A DNA stretch of 64,000 bases, from NCBI GenBank assembly GCA_002914845.1, contig JXTC01000087.1, positions 666,640-730,639 on the forward strand, in the 5' to 3' direction. This DNA comes from Trema orientale (taxonomy: Eukaryota > Streptophyta > Magnoliopsida > Rosales > Cannabaceae). The notes beneath the pieces were generated by a model. That model was not told the DNA's origin and did no database searches. It saw nothing but the letters and a program-made list of their open reading frames with translations. Below, piece by piece: positions 33,185-43,770 of this stretch; the stretch's first letter is position 1, and the number at the start of each line of letters is the position of its first letter. The position numbers and the translations under genes are program-made.

Positions 33185-34930
33185 CATAAAAAAGTGGGAA
33201 GGGGAAAAAACAGACGTGAGATACAAACTTGAACCATAAATCATCCCTATAAATCATTGTACTGAAGAAGACACAATGTAAGCTAGTTTTTGAGGGAAAA
33301 ATAAAATCCAAGAAATTTTACAACACTTCGATTTGTATAAGAACAGGTCAAAGCAGGACAAAAAAAGTAGGAAGAGGAGTGAGCTAGAGAGCAGCAGGTG
33401 CTCATGCCAGAAGTTGGATAAGGATTTCATTACCCAATTATTTCCTGTTTTCCAACTTACCATTTAAGTCTACACAAATTTTACAATATTTCACACTTTA
33501 TCTACGTTCAATAAGGTCACTTTTGCACTCCTCTAATCAATAATCTTAAGAAAATAAATGTGTAAACAGAAGCCTTATTCTCATAAGTCAAATGCATCAA
33601 TTATTATGTTGTACTTTATTGTTATACCTAGTTATGTGATTGAAAAATTGTAGACCTCGAATTTGGCCCAACCAAAGCCACCAGTTTTTCATTTGATATA
33701 GTTCCAATGTTTACGAATAAAAAAATCTCTTCTAACATAAATTCGATGTCAATCGCATCATGCAGTGATAAAGACAAACCTTGTAGTTAGAAGGACATGT
33801 TTTGCTTTAGTTTCTCGTTACACTTCCCGAAATTTCAAACATTTTAAGTATACAAAACTTCCAATTGGAGACATCCCTTTACCTAAGAAATTATTAGGCA
33901 AAAGTTATGATTCGAGACCACTTCCTTCAGCCATGTTCATTTATCATACACTCGTGGAGATATCCACAACAATCCATTCGAAACTTCAATGGACATCCCC
34001 TTTCCTCTTTAACTATTTCTTTCTTTTATTAGCTACCATTCTAAGGACCTCTGTTTAATACATGGAAAGACCCTAACCATAAAGAGTAACTCAATATTCT
34101 ACTTCAAGTGAATGGTTTTCTCATCTTGAAATCGTTAGCCAAGGAAATACCGAAATAGAATATTCTAATATTCTTCCACACTCACTTTCTCCTTCACATA
34201 ACAATATAGCTAGATTTTCCCGATTATAAGAGAAGTACTCACATACAATGCAACTAGTGCACAAATGAGTGGCTAAAAGGGGTTCTCATATAAAATGAAG
34301 CAAATCTTTATTAGTTTATTTTCCTCTTTTCTTTTTCCGGAGGTAAATAAAACTTCAATGAAGCAAGAGTCCAAATGAAAGAGGTTGCAGATACCAAAAT
34401 ATTTTACTAACTATATTGCAGTGACTAGTACGAACCATAGTACGCTTCTATTTTCTAATGTAATCAGTGTTCAAAAACAAACCCAGTTCAAATTAAGAGC
34501 ACAATCCTCAAATGGAACTAAAACTGAGCTAAAATTCATCTTCAGCTAATCAGTTCCAAACCTTAAACTTCAAACCCCAGTCAACAGAACCCATTTTTTT
34601 TCCTTCTTCAATTTCAGACATTTAAGTAAACAAACATTAAAATACTCCCAAAAAGAAAAAAGTGGGTTACGTACCCGATATCCGGGGCGGTCCAGGAGGC
34701 GGGTCGGATTGTGGGGGAGGGGGAGGGTGGCCGGGTTTTGCAGCACGGCAGGGAAACGGCAGAGATAGACGACGGTTGCGACGAAGCGGGGAGGAGAGCA
34801 CACAAGGGTTGGTGGGATAAAGGGAGCAAGAGACTGAGAAGCCGATGAGGAAGAAGGAGTTCGGAAGTGGCTTCTTGTTGCTGATTTTGGTGCCGTGGAA
34901 GAAACCGGTTGCTGGAAAGAGAACTGCCAT
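32944..34930 (-). CDS. Small predicted plastid membrane protein, unknown function
   Basis: Two exons, 34675-34930 and 32944-33083, join in phase (TCG G|GT CTT) and give 131 residues. Exon 1 begins MAVLFPATGFFHGTK and is rich in Ser, Arg, Leu and Pro with few acidic residues, like a chloroplast transit peptide; it ends in a PPPPPQSDPPPGPPRISG linker. Exon 2 encodes a short amphipathic part (LVASLSKFQDRIQ), one strong membrane segment (IFFAVLFWMSLFFWTCAW) and a basic tail ending RFRR. The acceptor TTGGAGCAG follows a pyrimidine-rich stretch. The frame stays open upstream of this acceptor (about 33141), so a longer exon or a further exon in the 1.6-kb intron is possible. I do not recognise a named family. 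Confidence 0.62.
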
Positions 34931-35254
34931 TTTTGTTGGCTTTGGAGAACTGATATTTTTTTCCCGGTTGGTTTTATTTTATAGGGATTTTCTTTTGGGC
35001 TGGGCTTTGGAACTAACGCCCCAACGCGATTGGATTAGGTCCATTTGGATCTTTTACGCTTGAAAAAAAAGTAGGGGTATTTACAAAATTTCAGGCCCAA
35101 GATATCAAAAATTGAAAAATCCCGGATGGACTAACCTTTTTGAAAAATTCCTGATTTAGAAAAATATCATTTTTTAAAAGTATTATTAAAAAATAACATT
35201 TTTAAAAAATATTTAGAAAAATACTATTTTTTTTTAAATTTAACGTTTTCAATG
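34931..35254. other. Upstream region of the small plastid-protein gene
   Basis: Promoter side of the gene at 32944-34930, passing into A/T repeat DNA after about 35060. The frame at 34845-35063 overlaps exon 1 on the other strand and has no family signal. Confidence 0.4.
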
Positions 35255-35364
35255 GTACTCGAGGTAACCAGTTAGGTTACTTAGAGTAACCAATCCAGTT
35301 ACTTGAAGTAACTGTTCAAGTTACTTCGGGTAACTCGACTAGTTACCTTAAGTATCTCATCAAT
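35255..35364. repeat. 22-bp tandem array of hyphenated palindromes
   Basis: Five consecutive 22-bp units begin at 35255, 35277, 35299, 35321 and 35343. The first is GTACTCGAGGTAACCAGTTA plus GG; the next three begin TTACTT and contain AGTAAC or GGTAAC. The TTACT..AGTAA core is self-complementary around a 2-4 base spacer, while the rest of each unit varies. Confidence 0.8.
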
Positions 35365-35569
35365 CAATAAAAAGTGGTATTTTTCTAAATCCTTTTAAAA
35401 ATTGTATTTTTATAATTAAATCTTGGATTTTTCAGAACAATTTCAAATTCTGAGATTTTTCAATTTTTTTGAAAAAATACCATAAAAAATCAAATTTCCT
35501 CAAATAAGTAAAAACAGAGAATTTTGAAAAATTAGATATTATACTGTGTTTCTGAAAAAAATTTGAAAA

Positions 35570-36850
35570 ATACTGTGGTTTCCGTTTGCGGTATGGTTTT
35601 TATTTGAAAAATATCGTTTTCTAAAAAATATTTAAAAAAATACTATTTTTTAAAATAGTAACTAGTTTCTGGTAACCAATTTACAGAAACTGGTAACCAG
35701 TAATCAACGGTATTTATAACTAGTAACCAGTTTCCAGAAACCGGTAACCAGTAGCTATTTTAAAAATAGTACTTTTCTAAATATTTTTTAAAAAGTGATA
35801 TTTTTCTAATAAAAACCGTACGAAAATTGAAAAAAAGTATGATTTCCGTATTTTTGTAATTCTTTTTAATTTTTGTAGGTAAAAATGTTAGAAACCCAGA
35901 ATTTTATGGCAGATGTCCCTTTTTCTTATTTCACACTTCCTCTTATTAAATATCCATTTTTCTCCTTTTATAACTAAATGACTAACTATATAGATTTTGA
36001 TGCTTTATATATATACTTGTATACCAATTTTAGTTTATATATTAAGTATATTCTTAATGAAAAAACTAGGTAGATGACCAATTTTTTAATTGGTTTAAGT
36101 AGATTTCTATGTTTTAAAAGTTATAGCTAAATGTCTATTTCTTTTAAAATTTCAGTTGTAGAATATATTGTATTTCTTATTTTGTCATTAAATGAATTGT
36201 ACATATAGCTATAAACTTTTGAGCTTAGTCATATACTGAGTGTTTGGGGAAAAAAAATAGTCAAATAGCTGGTCAGCCCATTATTAATCTTTATAGTGGG
36301 TGTATCATATTTCACAGTTGGCATATACATATACCGGTCATTTTGCTAAATCATTTTAAACATGACATTTACTTTAACGACCCCAAAATTTTTGTTATTT
36401 GGCTATAAGACCCAAATATAAGCAAAATTAGACCAATACCACTTACACATACCCTATAAGAGTTAATTCTTTTTGGGTTTCTAACACTTTTACCTATAAA
36501 AATCCAAAATAATTACAAAAATACAGAAGTCAGTTTTTTTTTTTTTTTTTCAATTTCTGTACCGTTTTTATTAGAAAATATCACTTTTAAAAGATATTTT
36601 AGAAAATGCCATTTTTAAAATAGTTACTAGTTTTTGAAAATTAGTTACCGGTTAGTATTTACCAGTTATATACCAGTTATAAATACCTTTGGTTACTAGT
36701 TATCAATTTTTGGAAACTGCTTACCAGTTACTAGTTACTATTTTAAAAAATAGTATTTTTTCTAAATATTTTTTTAAAAAATGAAATTTTTGTAATATAA
36801 ACAATATCAGTTCTACACTATATTTTTCAATTTTTTTTTTTCTGAAAATG
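35570..36850. repeat. Inverted pair of GGTAACCAG-containing repeats
   Basis: The segment at about 35570-35905 and the segment at about 36470-36850 read as reverse complements. Matches include TAGGTAAAAATGTTAGAAACCC at 35877 against GGGTTTCTAACACTTTTACCTA at 36475, and the block rich in CTGGTAACCAGT, ACTAGTTTCTGG and GTAACCAGTTTCCAG (35660-35750) against TTACTAGTTTTTGAAA to ACCAGTTACTAGTTACT (36625-36742). Confidence 0.65.
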
Positions 36851-37632
36851 TCGTACAAGGCCTAATTTCCACGTTCCTTTTCGAGCTGGCTAGATATTTG
36901 ACCATTTTTTGTCCAAAATTTAATATATGACCAAGCTCAAAAGTTTATAGATAAATATTTAATTCACTTAATGACAAAAATAGAAATGCAATATATTCCA
37001 CAACTGAAGCTTTAAAAAAATAGACATTTTAGCTATAACTTTTAAAACATAGACATCTACTTAAACTAATTTAAAAAAGAGGATAGTCCCCGAAACACCT
37101 CATCTGTTTTAACTAAATACTATGGTTAATCCTCTGTTCTCATAAAACCTAAAAGTATCCCTCTATTTTTTAAAACATGAAAAAAGTATACCCAATCTAT
37201 CTTTTTGGTCCAACTTGGAATGCAAAATGCCTAAAATACCCTTACATATATTTCTAAAACCTATTACTAAATATTCCCATATCTATTTCTTTTTTTAGAA
37301 AAAAAAATCACTTTTTTCAGAATACAGAAAATGTTTATAATTCTTTTTTTGGCAGTAATTTTTATGATATTTTTTGTAATAAAAAAGATTAAAAAATATG
37401 AGTTGTTTGAATATCAATATTCTAAGTGTATTATTTTTAAGAAAAAAATTTAATCAAAAATTTGACCAAAAAGAGGAGAAGAGTTACTTTTTTTTTTCCT
37501 CTTTTAAAAAATATAGGGATAGTTTTAGTTTTATGAGAACAAAAGGTTAATCGTAGTATTTAGCTAAAATAGAGAGGTTGTTTCTGGGATTATTCCTTTA
37601 AAAAATTGGTCATCCACCTATTTTTTCATTCA
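36057..37632. mobile_element. Composite element with TAGGTRGATGACCAATTTTTT inverted ends
   Basis: The left end (about 36057) and the right end (about 37632, reversed) share AATGAAAAAA-TAGGT(A/G)GATGACCAATTTTTT. Inner arms 36070-36240 and 36920-37080 are complementary to each other (TAAGTAGAT, CTAAATGTCTATTT, TTTGTCATTAAATGAATT, TATAAACTTTTGAGCTT). At least two other repeats have inserted: the GGTAACCAG segment and 37085-37604. Related arms occur at 44570-44660, 45470-45560 and 46310-46510. Confidence 0.65.
37085..37604. mobile_element. Nested TIR element (about 520 bp)
   Basis: The ends are imperfect inverted repeats more than 60 bp long: AGGATAGTCCCCGAAACACC at the left and, reversed at the right, AGGAATAATCCCAGAAACAA, with continued matches (CTAAATACTA, TTAACC or TTAATCC, TGTTCTCATAAAAC). 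TTTAAAAAA flanks both sides, compatible with a 9-bp duplication. Confidence 0.7.
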
Positions 37633-39796
37633 TTTTTTTTTTTGTTCTAATTCATAGAATTTTTTCTTTTTGAAAAATTTATTTTGTTTGTTATTTATCC
37701 CCACCAAATAATTTTAAACGAGAAGTTTAATTACTGGAAATGGCAGCTATTAACTTTGGTTAATGCTTCTAGTAAGTTGTGTAAATCTATTTAACCCAAG
37801 AAAGAAGATGTTCTCAAAGAAGATTAATGCAATTTTTACAATTCCATTTACTAGATTTCACTATTTTTCTTTTGTAAATAGTTGAGTTTAAATATCCATG
37901 TAAATGAATTTAAGAATTTATGGTGTATGTCCATTTTTTTCAAAAAAAATTGGTATTACAATATTTATTAATTTATAGCTTAATGAACTTTTTCTACAGG
38001 TAAATTTCCGATTTTAGTTTCCTTTTTAGCATTTTTTTATTGCCTTTACAACTATTAATATAAAATCACCGTTAAATAGTACATTTTTTTTCTTTTAATA
38101 TATATATTCATATTAAACTATTTACTTGGTATATTTTTAGATCTACCATATTGCGATCTTGACTTTTGGTATATTTTTAGATCTACCATATTGCGATCTT
38201 GACTTTTGGTAGTTTCAGTCGTGGTATATATCATCAGGTTTTTATTAAAAAAAAAAACTTATATATTTTGCATATTGAGTCTTTTAAGTTTGGTAGATTT
38301 CCATTTATTGTAGTAGTTTTGTTTATCAAGTGGTATATCTAACTTTGAAATGATGTATCGCAATAGTGGACTTATTATATATATATATATACATACTGAG
38401 TATATCTTGGATACACCAACAGGAAAAAATATATATATGCTAGTCAATCGTGATTGTTTCGCATCATTAGCATAAAGCTCATTTTCTGTAATATTAGTGA
38501 ACTCATAAACGTTAAAAGAAGTTTAAAAACTTCTTAACTAACAAATGGATATTAATTTGTAAAAAATTGTGTATTTTAATGAAAGTAATAATTAATAATA
38601 CAACAAGTGATATACATGAAAACATATTAAGTACATATATAAATATATTTAAAAAAAGAAAAAATATATTATTTAATGATGATTTCTCATTAATTACTGT
38701 AAAGTTTATTTTATGCAATTCTATGAACTTATAAATATTAAAAAAGTAGTTTAAAAACCTTTTAACTAACTAATGGACATTAAATTTATTTAAAAAAAAA
38801 TTTTGTGGGCTTTGATGACGGTAATTTTGGTATTTACTTTCGGAAGTTATCTAATTAGGTAATTTATAACTATAACGTTTAAATTTGGACATTTACTGAA
38901 TTTTGGGCTTAAAAGTGGGCAAATAATTTATCCACCTGAAAAATATGTTGTTTTGGGGAAAGAAAAATGGTTTTTTTTTTTTTTCCCCTTTACTTACCTT
39001 AGTCTCTAAAGTGGATAATTGGGACGATTTACTTCTTAACAAGAAAAGAAAAATAGACAAATACATCAGTTTTGAGGGAGAGACAAATCAAGATCAATAT
39101 TAATAATTGAGTTTTAACCTCAGTCATTCCAGTGGGTGATTGAAGATTGGGCGACATCCGAGTCTCCTTGTACTATTCAAATGTCTGAATAAAAACAATA
39201 TATGTACAAAAACTTTCAATCGTCAACCTTAAAACGGGTATTTATCAAAATTCCCACAAAAGAAAAATAAAAATCGGATTTGAAAGTGAAAATCCTAGTT
39301 AATCGTCTCAACTCTCTTGGTTATTTAGCACTTCGCTATCTCGATTATGTATTGAGTAAATAATATATGAAAGAGGCATATACATATATATACCTACCGG
39401 ATTGGCAACCTATATATATATAATTGAATGATAAGTTATAGTAAAGCAAGTTTTAAGTTAAGAGAAAAAAAAATCATAATTAATCTGCAAACATGCAGAC
39501 GAAAATCATTTAAAAGAATAAGGGGGAAAAAACTTAGAAAAAGTAGCAAAACCAATACATGATTCGTCCCTTGAGATGAAAAAAGAGGCGTACAAACATG
39601 CAGTATAGGAAAAACATATAATAAAAATACGCACAACACTTTCTAAACCACTAAATATATAGATCTAATCTTAATTAGAGAAGTACTCTAATGTTACATA
39701 TAATAATAGTTCATGACCAAATACACACACATATATATATGTTATATGAATACATGTATACCGAAAGGTGTAGATCAAATAAAGTGAAGTCATTAA
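37633..39796. other. AT-rich intergenic DNA
   Basis: Contains TA microsatellites (about 38370-38395 and 39410), T runs and two related segments with GTTTAAAAAC.TTTTAACTAAC (about 38515-38545 and 38750-38775). No gene was recognised; the end is likely the 3' UTR of the EPF-like gene. Confidence 0.4.
38128..38207. repeat. 40-bp perfect tandem duplication
   Basis: The unit beginning GGTATATTTTTAGATCTACC is repeated without change at 38128-38167 and 38168-38207, and a third GGTA start follows. Perfect identity suggests a recent event. Confidence 0.9.
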
Positions 39797-40285
39797 TCAT
39801 GGATGAAAGAGCTTATTTCCGCATCTGCACTTCCATGAGAGTAGATAATAGGTGTCATCTTCGCCATGAGAGGACGTCTCCAAACGCTTCTTCTGGTGAG
39901 ATGGAATGACCAAAGTAGCCTCACAAGGCCTGCAATTCAAGCATTTGTTCGCACACTGTGGTGGCCTTGAACCCAACACCATTAACCTCCTCTCCTCTTC
40001 TCTTAAACCGTTTCCTTCAAAACCCACTTCAAAAACCAAAATAAATGTCTTAGTACTTGATCCATAAAGACTATACAGTAAAAACTAAAAACAGAAAGGG
40101 TATTCAAGAAAGCAAATAGAAAGGAACAGAGACTTTAATATTAAGAACTATTTAATCACTAAATAAACAGTGTATATATATGTATTATATATACCTGAAC
40201 TGGGTGGTAGAACTGTAAGGACAAAGATGAAAACCACAGTAATTACTGCCCCAACATTGAAGCGATCTGTGTGGTATGGAGCCAT
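39797..40285 (-). CDS. Epidermal patterning factor-like (EPFL) secreted peptide
   Basis: Two exons, 40195-40285 and 39797-40026, join in phase (TCA G|TG GGT) to give 106 residues. Exon 1 is a signal peptide (VGAVITVVFIFVLTVLPPSS). A propeptide with EEERR precedes the mature part, which starts about VLGSRPPQC. Six cysteines follow the EPF/EPFL layout: C..C-LN-C-RP-C, a loop of about 35 residues, then WKCRCGNKLFHP at the C terminus. Such peptides act outside the cell and bind ERECTA-family kinases and TMM to pattern stomata or organs. The exact EPFL subgroup is not certain; the position next to an At1g80130-like gene suggests the EPFL8 lineage. Confidence in the family is high. Confidence 0.9.
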
Positions 40286-40410
40286 AATATTGGATCACCA
40301 GTGGTATATATTGATATGATGATGGTAGGTTTCTGAGAGGCTAGTTTGGATAGTATATTGTTTTCTGGTGTATGTTACAGTGAAGAAAAGGATGTTTGAG
40401 AGCTTATAAG

Positions 40411-40418
40411 TTATATAA
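40411..40418 (-). promoter_or_regulatory. Candidate TATA box of the EPF-like gene
   Basis: The minus strand reads GATTATATAAC here, about 130 bp upstream of the start codon. The sequence between has no upstream ATG pattern I consider important. Confidence 0.45.
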
Positions 40419-40439
40419 TCTAAAAAGAAAATTAGCTTA

Positions 40440-43400
40440 ATAAATAAGAGGGGGTATAATTAGACAAGGGTTGAAGGCTGTTTCCTCATTAAACGACAAA
40501 TGCAAAGCTTTTCTCGCTTTTGCGTTGAAATTTTCTTTTCTTTCTTGGCGTTTTGGGAAACTGTTTGCTCTGACTCGAGGTTTTTAGTGAACGCCTCTCA
40601 GGTGAGACTATTTGACGGTCTACAGTTAGGTATCATCACTTTATTACCATATTTACCATGTTACCCTCATTCAATGCAAGTGTGTGTGTAGTGTGTGCTA
40701 TTGCAGCTTTCATTAAAGTATACATGGAAGACATAGTACAATCTTGCAGCACTACTCATTAATTCACATATATTTATGTATTGTCGTATATGGACTACCA
40801 CTGTATAATCAATTCCAAGCCTAAAAAAAGACTATATAATTTGTAATTAATTAGAAGAATTAAGATTATTAATCAATTGAACTTTTGAGAAATTTGAGAT
40901 TTACAGAATTAGCTGGAATATAAAAGAAACTGCTACGTAGATGATCATCATAACATTGATTCAAGGGACTAATAAACTTAAAGAAGGTGAAAAGTAAAAA
41001 GTGTCTTTTATCTTTACTGTTAGACAACAGTAATTAAAAGAATCTAAGCAAAGTAAATGACTGGGCAATGGCATGCAGAAAAAAGTACAGGTGGCTCCCT
41101 CTGAACAACCCCCATATGACCAATAAGGATAAGAAGAGAGACTGCTGCCAAATGCAGTCTGTTTCATCTTCCAAAAGATCAAAAATCTTAGCATAAGGCC
41201 TTAGTTATTTCCAAACGATAGTACTCAAAATTTAAATGTGATATATGTTGAGAGTAAAACCTCGAAATTGATATGGACATGTGAATACGTGATTGGTTAA
41301 AAATAATTACGTAACATTGCTCGGTCCAAAATGAGCATGTTAGATATTATTGTTGTTGGAGTTAAAACGGGTGGTGGAGATGGCATAAGCTTTTCCCGAT
41401 GAGTGTTTGCTTTAAAGTGGACCATTTTTCAGAGGATGAAGCTGGCGACGGGAAATTCAAAACTAGTGCCTCCTGTGGAAACTGCGCGCAGTGAGAGAAG
41501 AGACTAATGTTTGAAGCTTCCGGGAGCAGACTGCATGCTTTAATTTCCCAGAAGAGAACTAGTTAGCAGGGGAGCACAGGAAGTCTTTGTTCCTTTTCTT
41601 ATTAATACCAGTTTATAAGCCTCATAACTCCTCTGCTCCTCAATTACCAACCATTTTGTCCGCAATATGGACGATACATAGGGAACTGTATTTTCATTTT
41701 TATTGTCTAAAAAGGGAACATGTGTAGAGATGTGTCTGATTTGTTTAGCCTTTTCCCTTTGGAATATACGCCTTTCTCGTTTTTTTTTTTTTTTTTTGGA
41801 GGGGGTTTGAAATTAAACCCTAGCTATTGGTTAATAAACGAATGTGAAACATAAACAAGAAAATTACACATATATAGTGTTCAAAAATGATACGTTTGTT
41901 TGTTAATAAATAATTATACTTACACACATTGTGGAACTCATTCTATTAATTCTATTAATTGTAACCAGATAATAAAAGATAAATACCTAATGTAGTGTTG
42001 TGTTGTGCACACCATAACATTATTATATTTACAATAGTTTATTATACCGTGATAGGATTCGCTTTATTGCTGCAAATTTCACTATTATAAAGAAAACTAC
42101 AACGTAATCTCACGTATTTCACATCCATGTACAAATTACAAAAGTAATATGTAGTTTTTCACTCTCCCTTCGTAATCGGCTATGAAATATGCAAGAGCTC
42201 ATATCCAGTAACACCACCTTAGTAGCAAGAAGACTAAGCTAGTATTTTAGTGCTAATTAAGTGGATATTAATGTGCAAATCCCAAGAGGCATCTCACCTC
42301 AAAGACCAAGCTGCAAAAGAAACATGAAACATCCACCACGCCTACACAAATGTTGAGGAGCTTCATTTCGCTGACAAAAGACCTTATTATAGTGGTAGTA
42401 CTCTATCCGGAGTCTTGATTTCACATCAAACCTTCTTTAGTCATCTCATAGGACGGCCCCCTCTGCATGGTTCTGTACGCATACACCATACAACAATTCA
42501 AAGCAAAGTATATTACTCTCTTTTCTTTTTCTTTTTTTTTTTTTTTGAAAGGAATATATTATACTCTCTTTATTACCCTCAAAAACAAAATAAGTAAATA
42601 ATTATAAAACTGTTCGTGACAAGACCCTTGTCTTACACGTTTTTGTGTGTACTTTCTACAAATTTATCTCGCAAAACTGTTGAAATCATAACGATAACGT
42701 CATTCCTTACAGCCGACACGTGTCAGAGCTTCAGTGGTCTTTTCATTGGCTAGTCTTGTCCCTCAAACAGGGCTGGATCGAAGATTTGGAGATGGGCTTA
42801 ATTTAGATAAAACTAATACATTTCAGGTAACACTAGACTTCTCTTTTAGAAGAGGAATGGAGGAATTTAATCATTTATTATGTTTATGAATTACACGGCT
42901 ACCTCATCATCCATATCAACAGGATCTAAAAATTGATAACAATTAACATCCAAGTACAAAATGAATTTATTTACAAAAGAAAGGTTCAATGACGAAGTCA
43001 AAAGAATTTTTTTCCTATTATTGACATTTGGAAATAGTCAAAGGAAACTATCAGAAGTGCCAATATTCGATGTCACCTTTAAGGCTATGTATGGTAAGAA
43101 GGAAAAGTGAGGGAAAAAATGGTAGAAAAGAGAAGTTGAGAGAAAATAAAAAAATAAATTGTTCGGTAGGAAAGAAAAAGATAATAAAGAAGAAATGAAA
43201 AAGAAAGGGAAAAGAAAAAAAGGTAAGTGAAGCAACAAAAACGTTCCCCCAAATTGGAGAGCAAATGAGAGGGAAAAAACTAAAAAGGTTTGGTTAATAA
43301 AAGAGTTTAATTACAAAACTATCTTTTTAAAATAATAATATAGATGGTAAAATAGTTTTATTTTTTTTAAAAAAAAAATACTAATTTTCTTTCTTTTTTA

Positions 43401-43769
43401 GATACCAAATAACTATAAATGAGAGACATTTTCTTTTCTATTCTTCATATTTTTTGTCATTTTTTTCTGCTTTCTTTCCTCTCTATCAAACATAGTCTTA
43501 GTGGTAATGTTTACAGGTCACCTTGCCCTACTCCAGGCCAATGTTTGAGCCTAGAACTAGTTTATAAATTGGCCAATCATTAAGGTAGCTCATAAGTTGA
43601 GTTTCTCTATTATAGACAAGGAGAACTAAGATTAGTAGAGAAATAAAGAAGTTAAAATGTAATATTTTAACAAGAGAGATGAAACGGTAAAGGGATGAGA
43701 GCCCCTCAGCTATTCATCTTTGAAGTGATGACATGACGGGAAAAAAAGGGGAGGGGTTAATGTTACAAT
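40440..43769. other. Long intergenic stretch, no gene recognised
   Basis: A less AT-rich part (41330-41620) may be regulatory or an old gene fragment, with no frame I can support. Poly(T) runs occur at 41781 and 42536. A region at 43080-43260 is G/A-rich on the plus strand (AAGGAAAAGTGAGGG type) with a T/C-rich counterpart at 43380-43490, suggesting an old MITE of about 420 bp (43080-43500). Confidence 0.4.
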
Positions 43770-43770
43770 A

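Noticed and set aside
33765..34058. 97-codon plus frame
   Set aside because: Lies in the intron of the small plastid-protein gene on the other strand, with no recognisable domain.
35255..35364. Regular repeats considered as a CRISPR-like array
   Set aside because: The units are back-to-back with no unique spacers, and the host is a plant nucleus.
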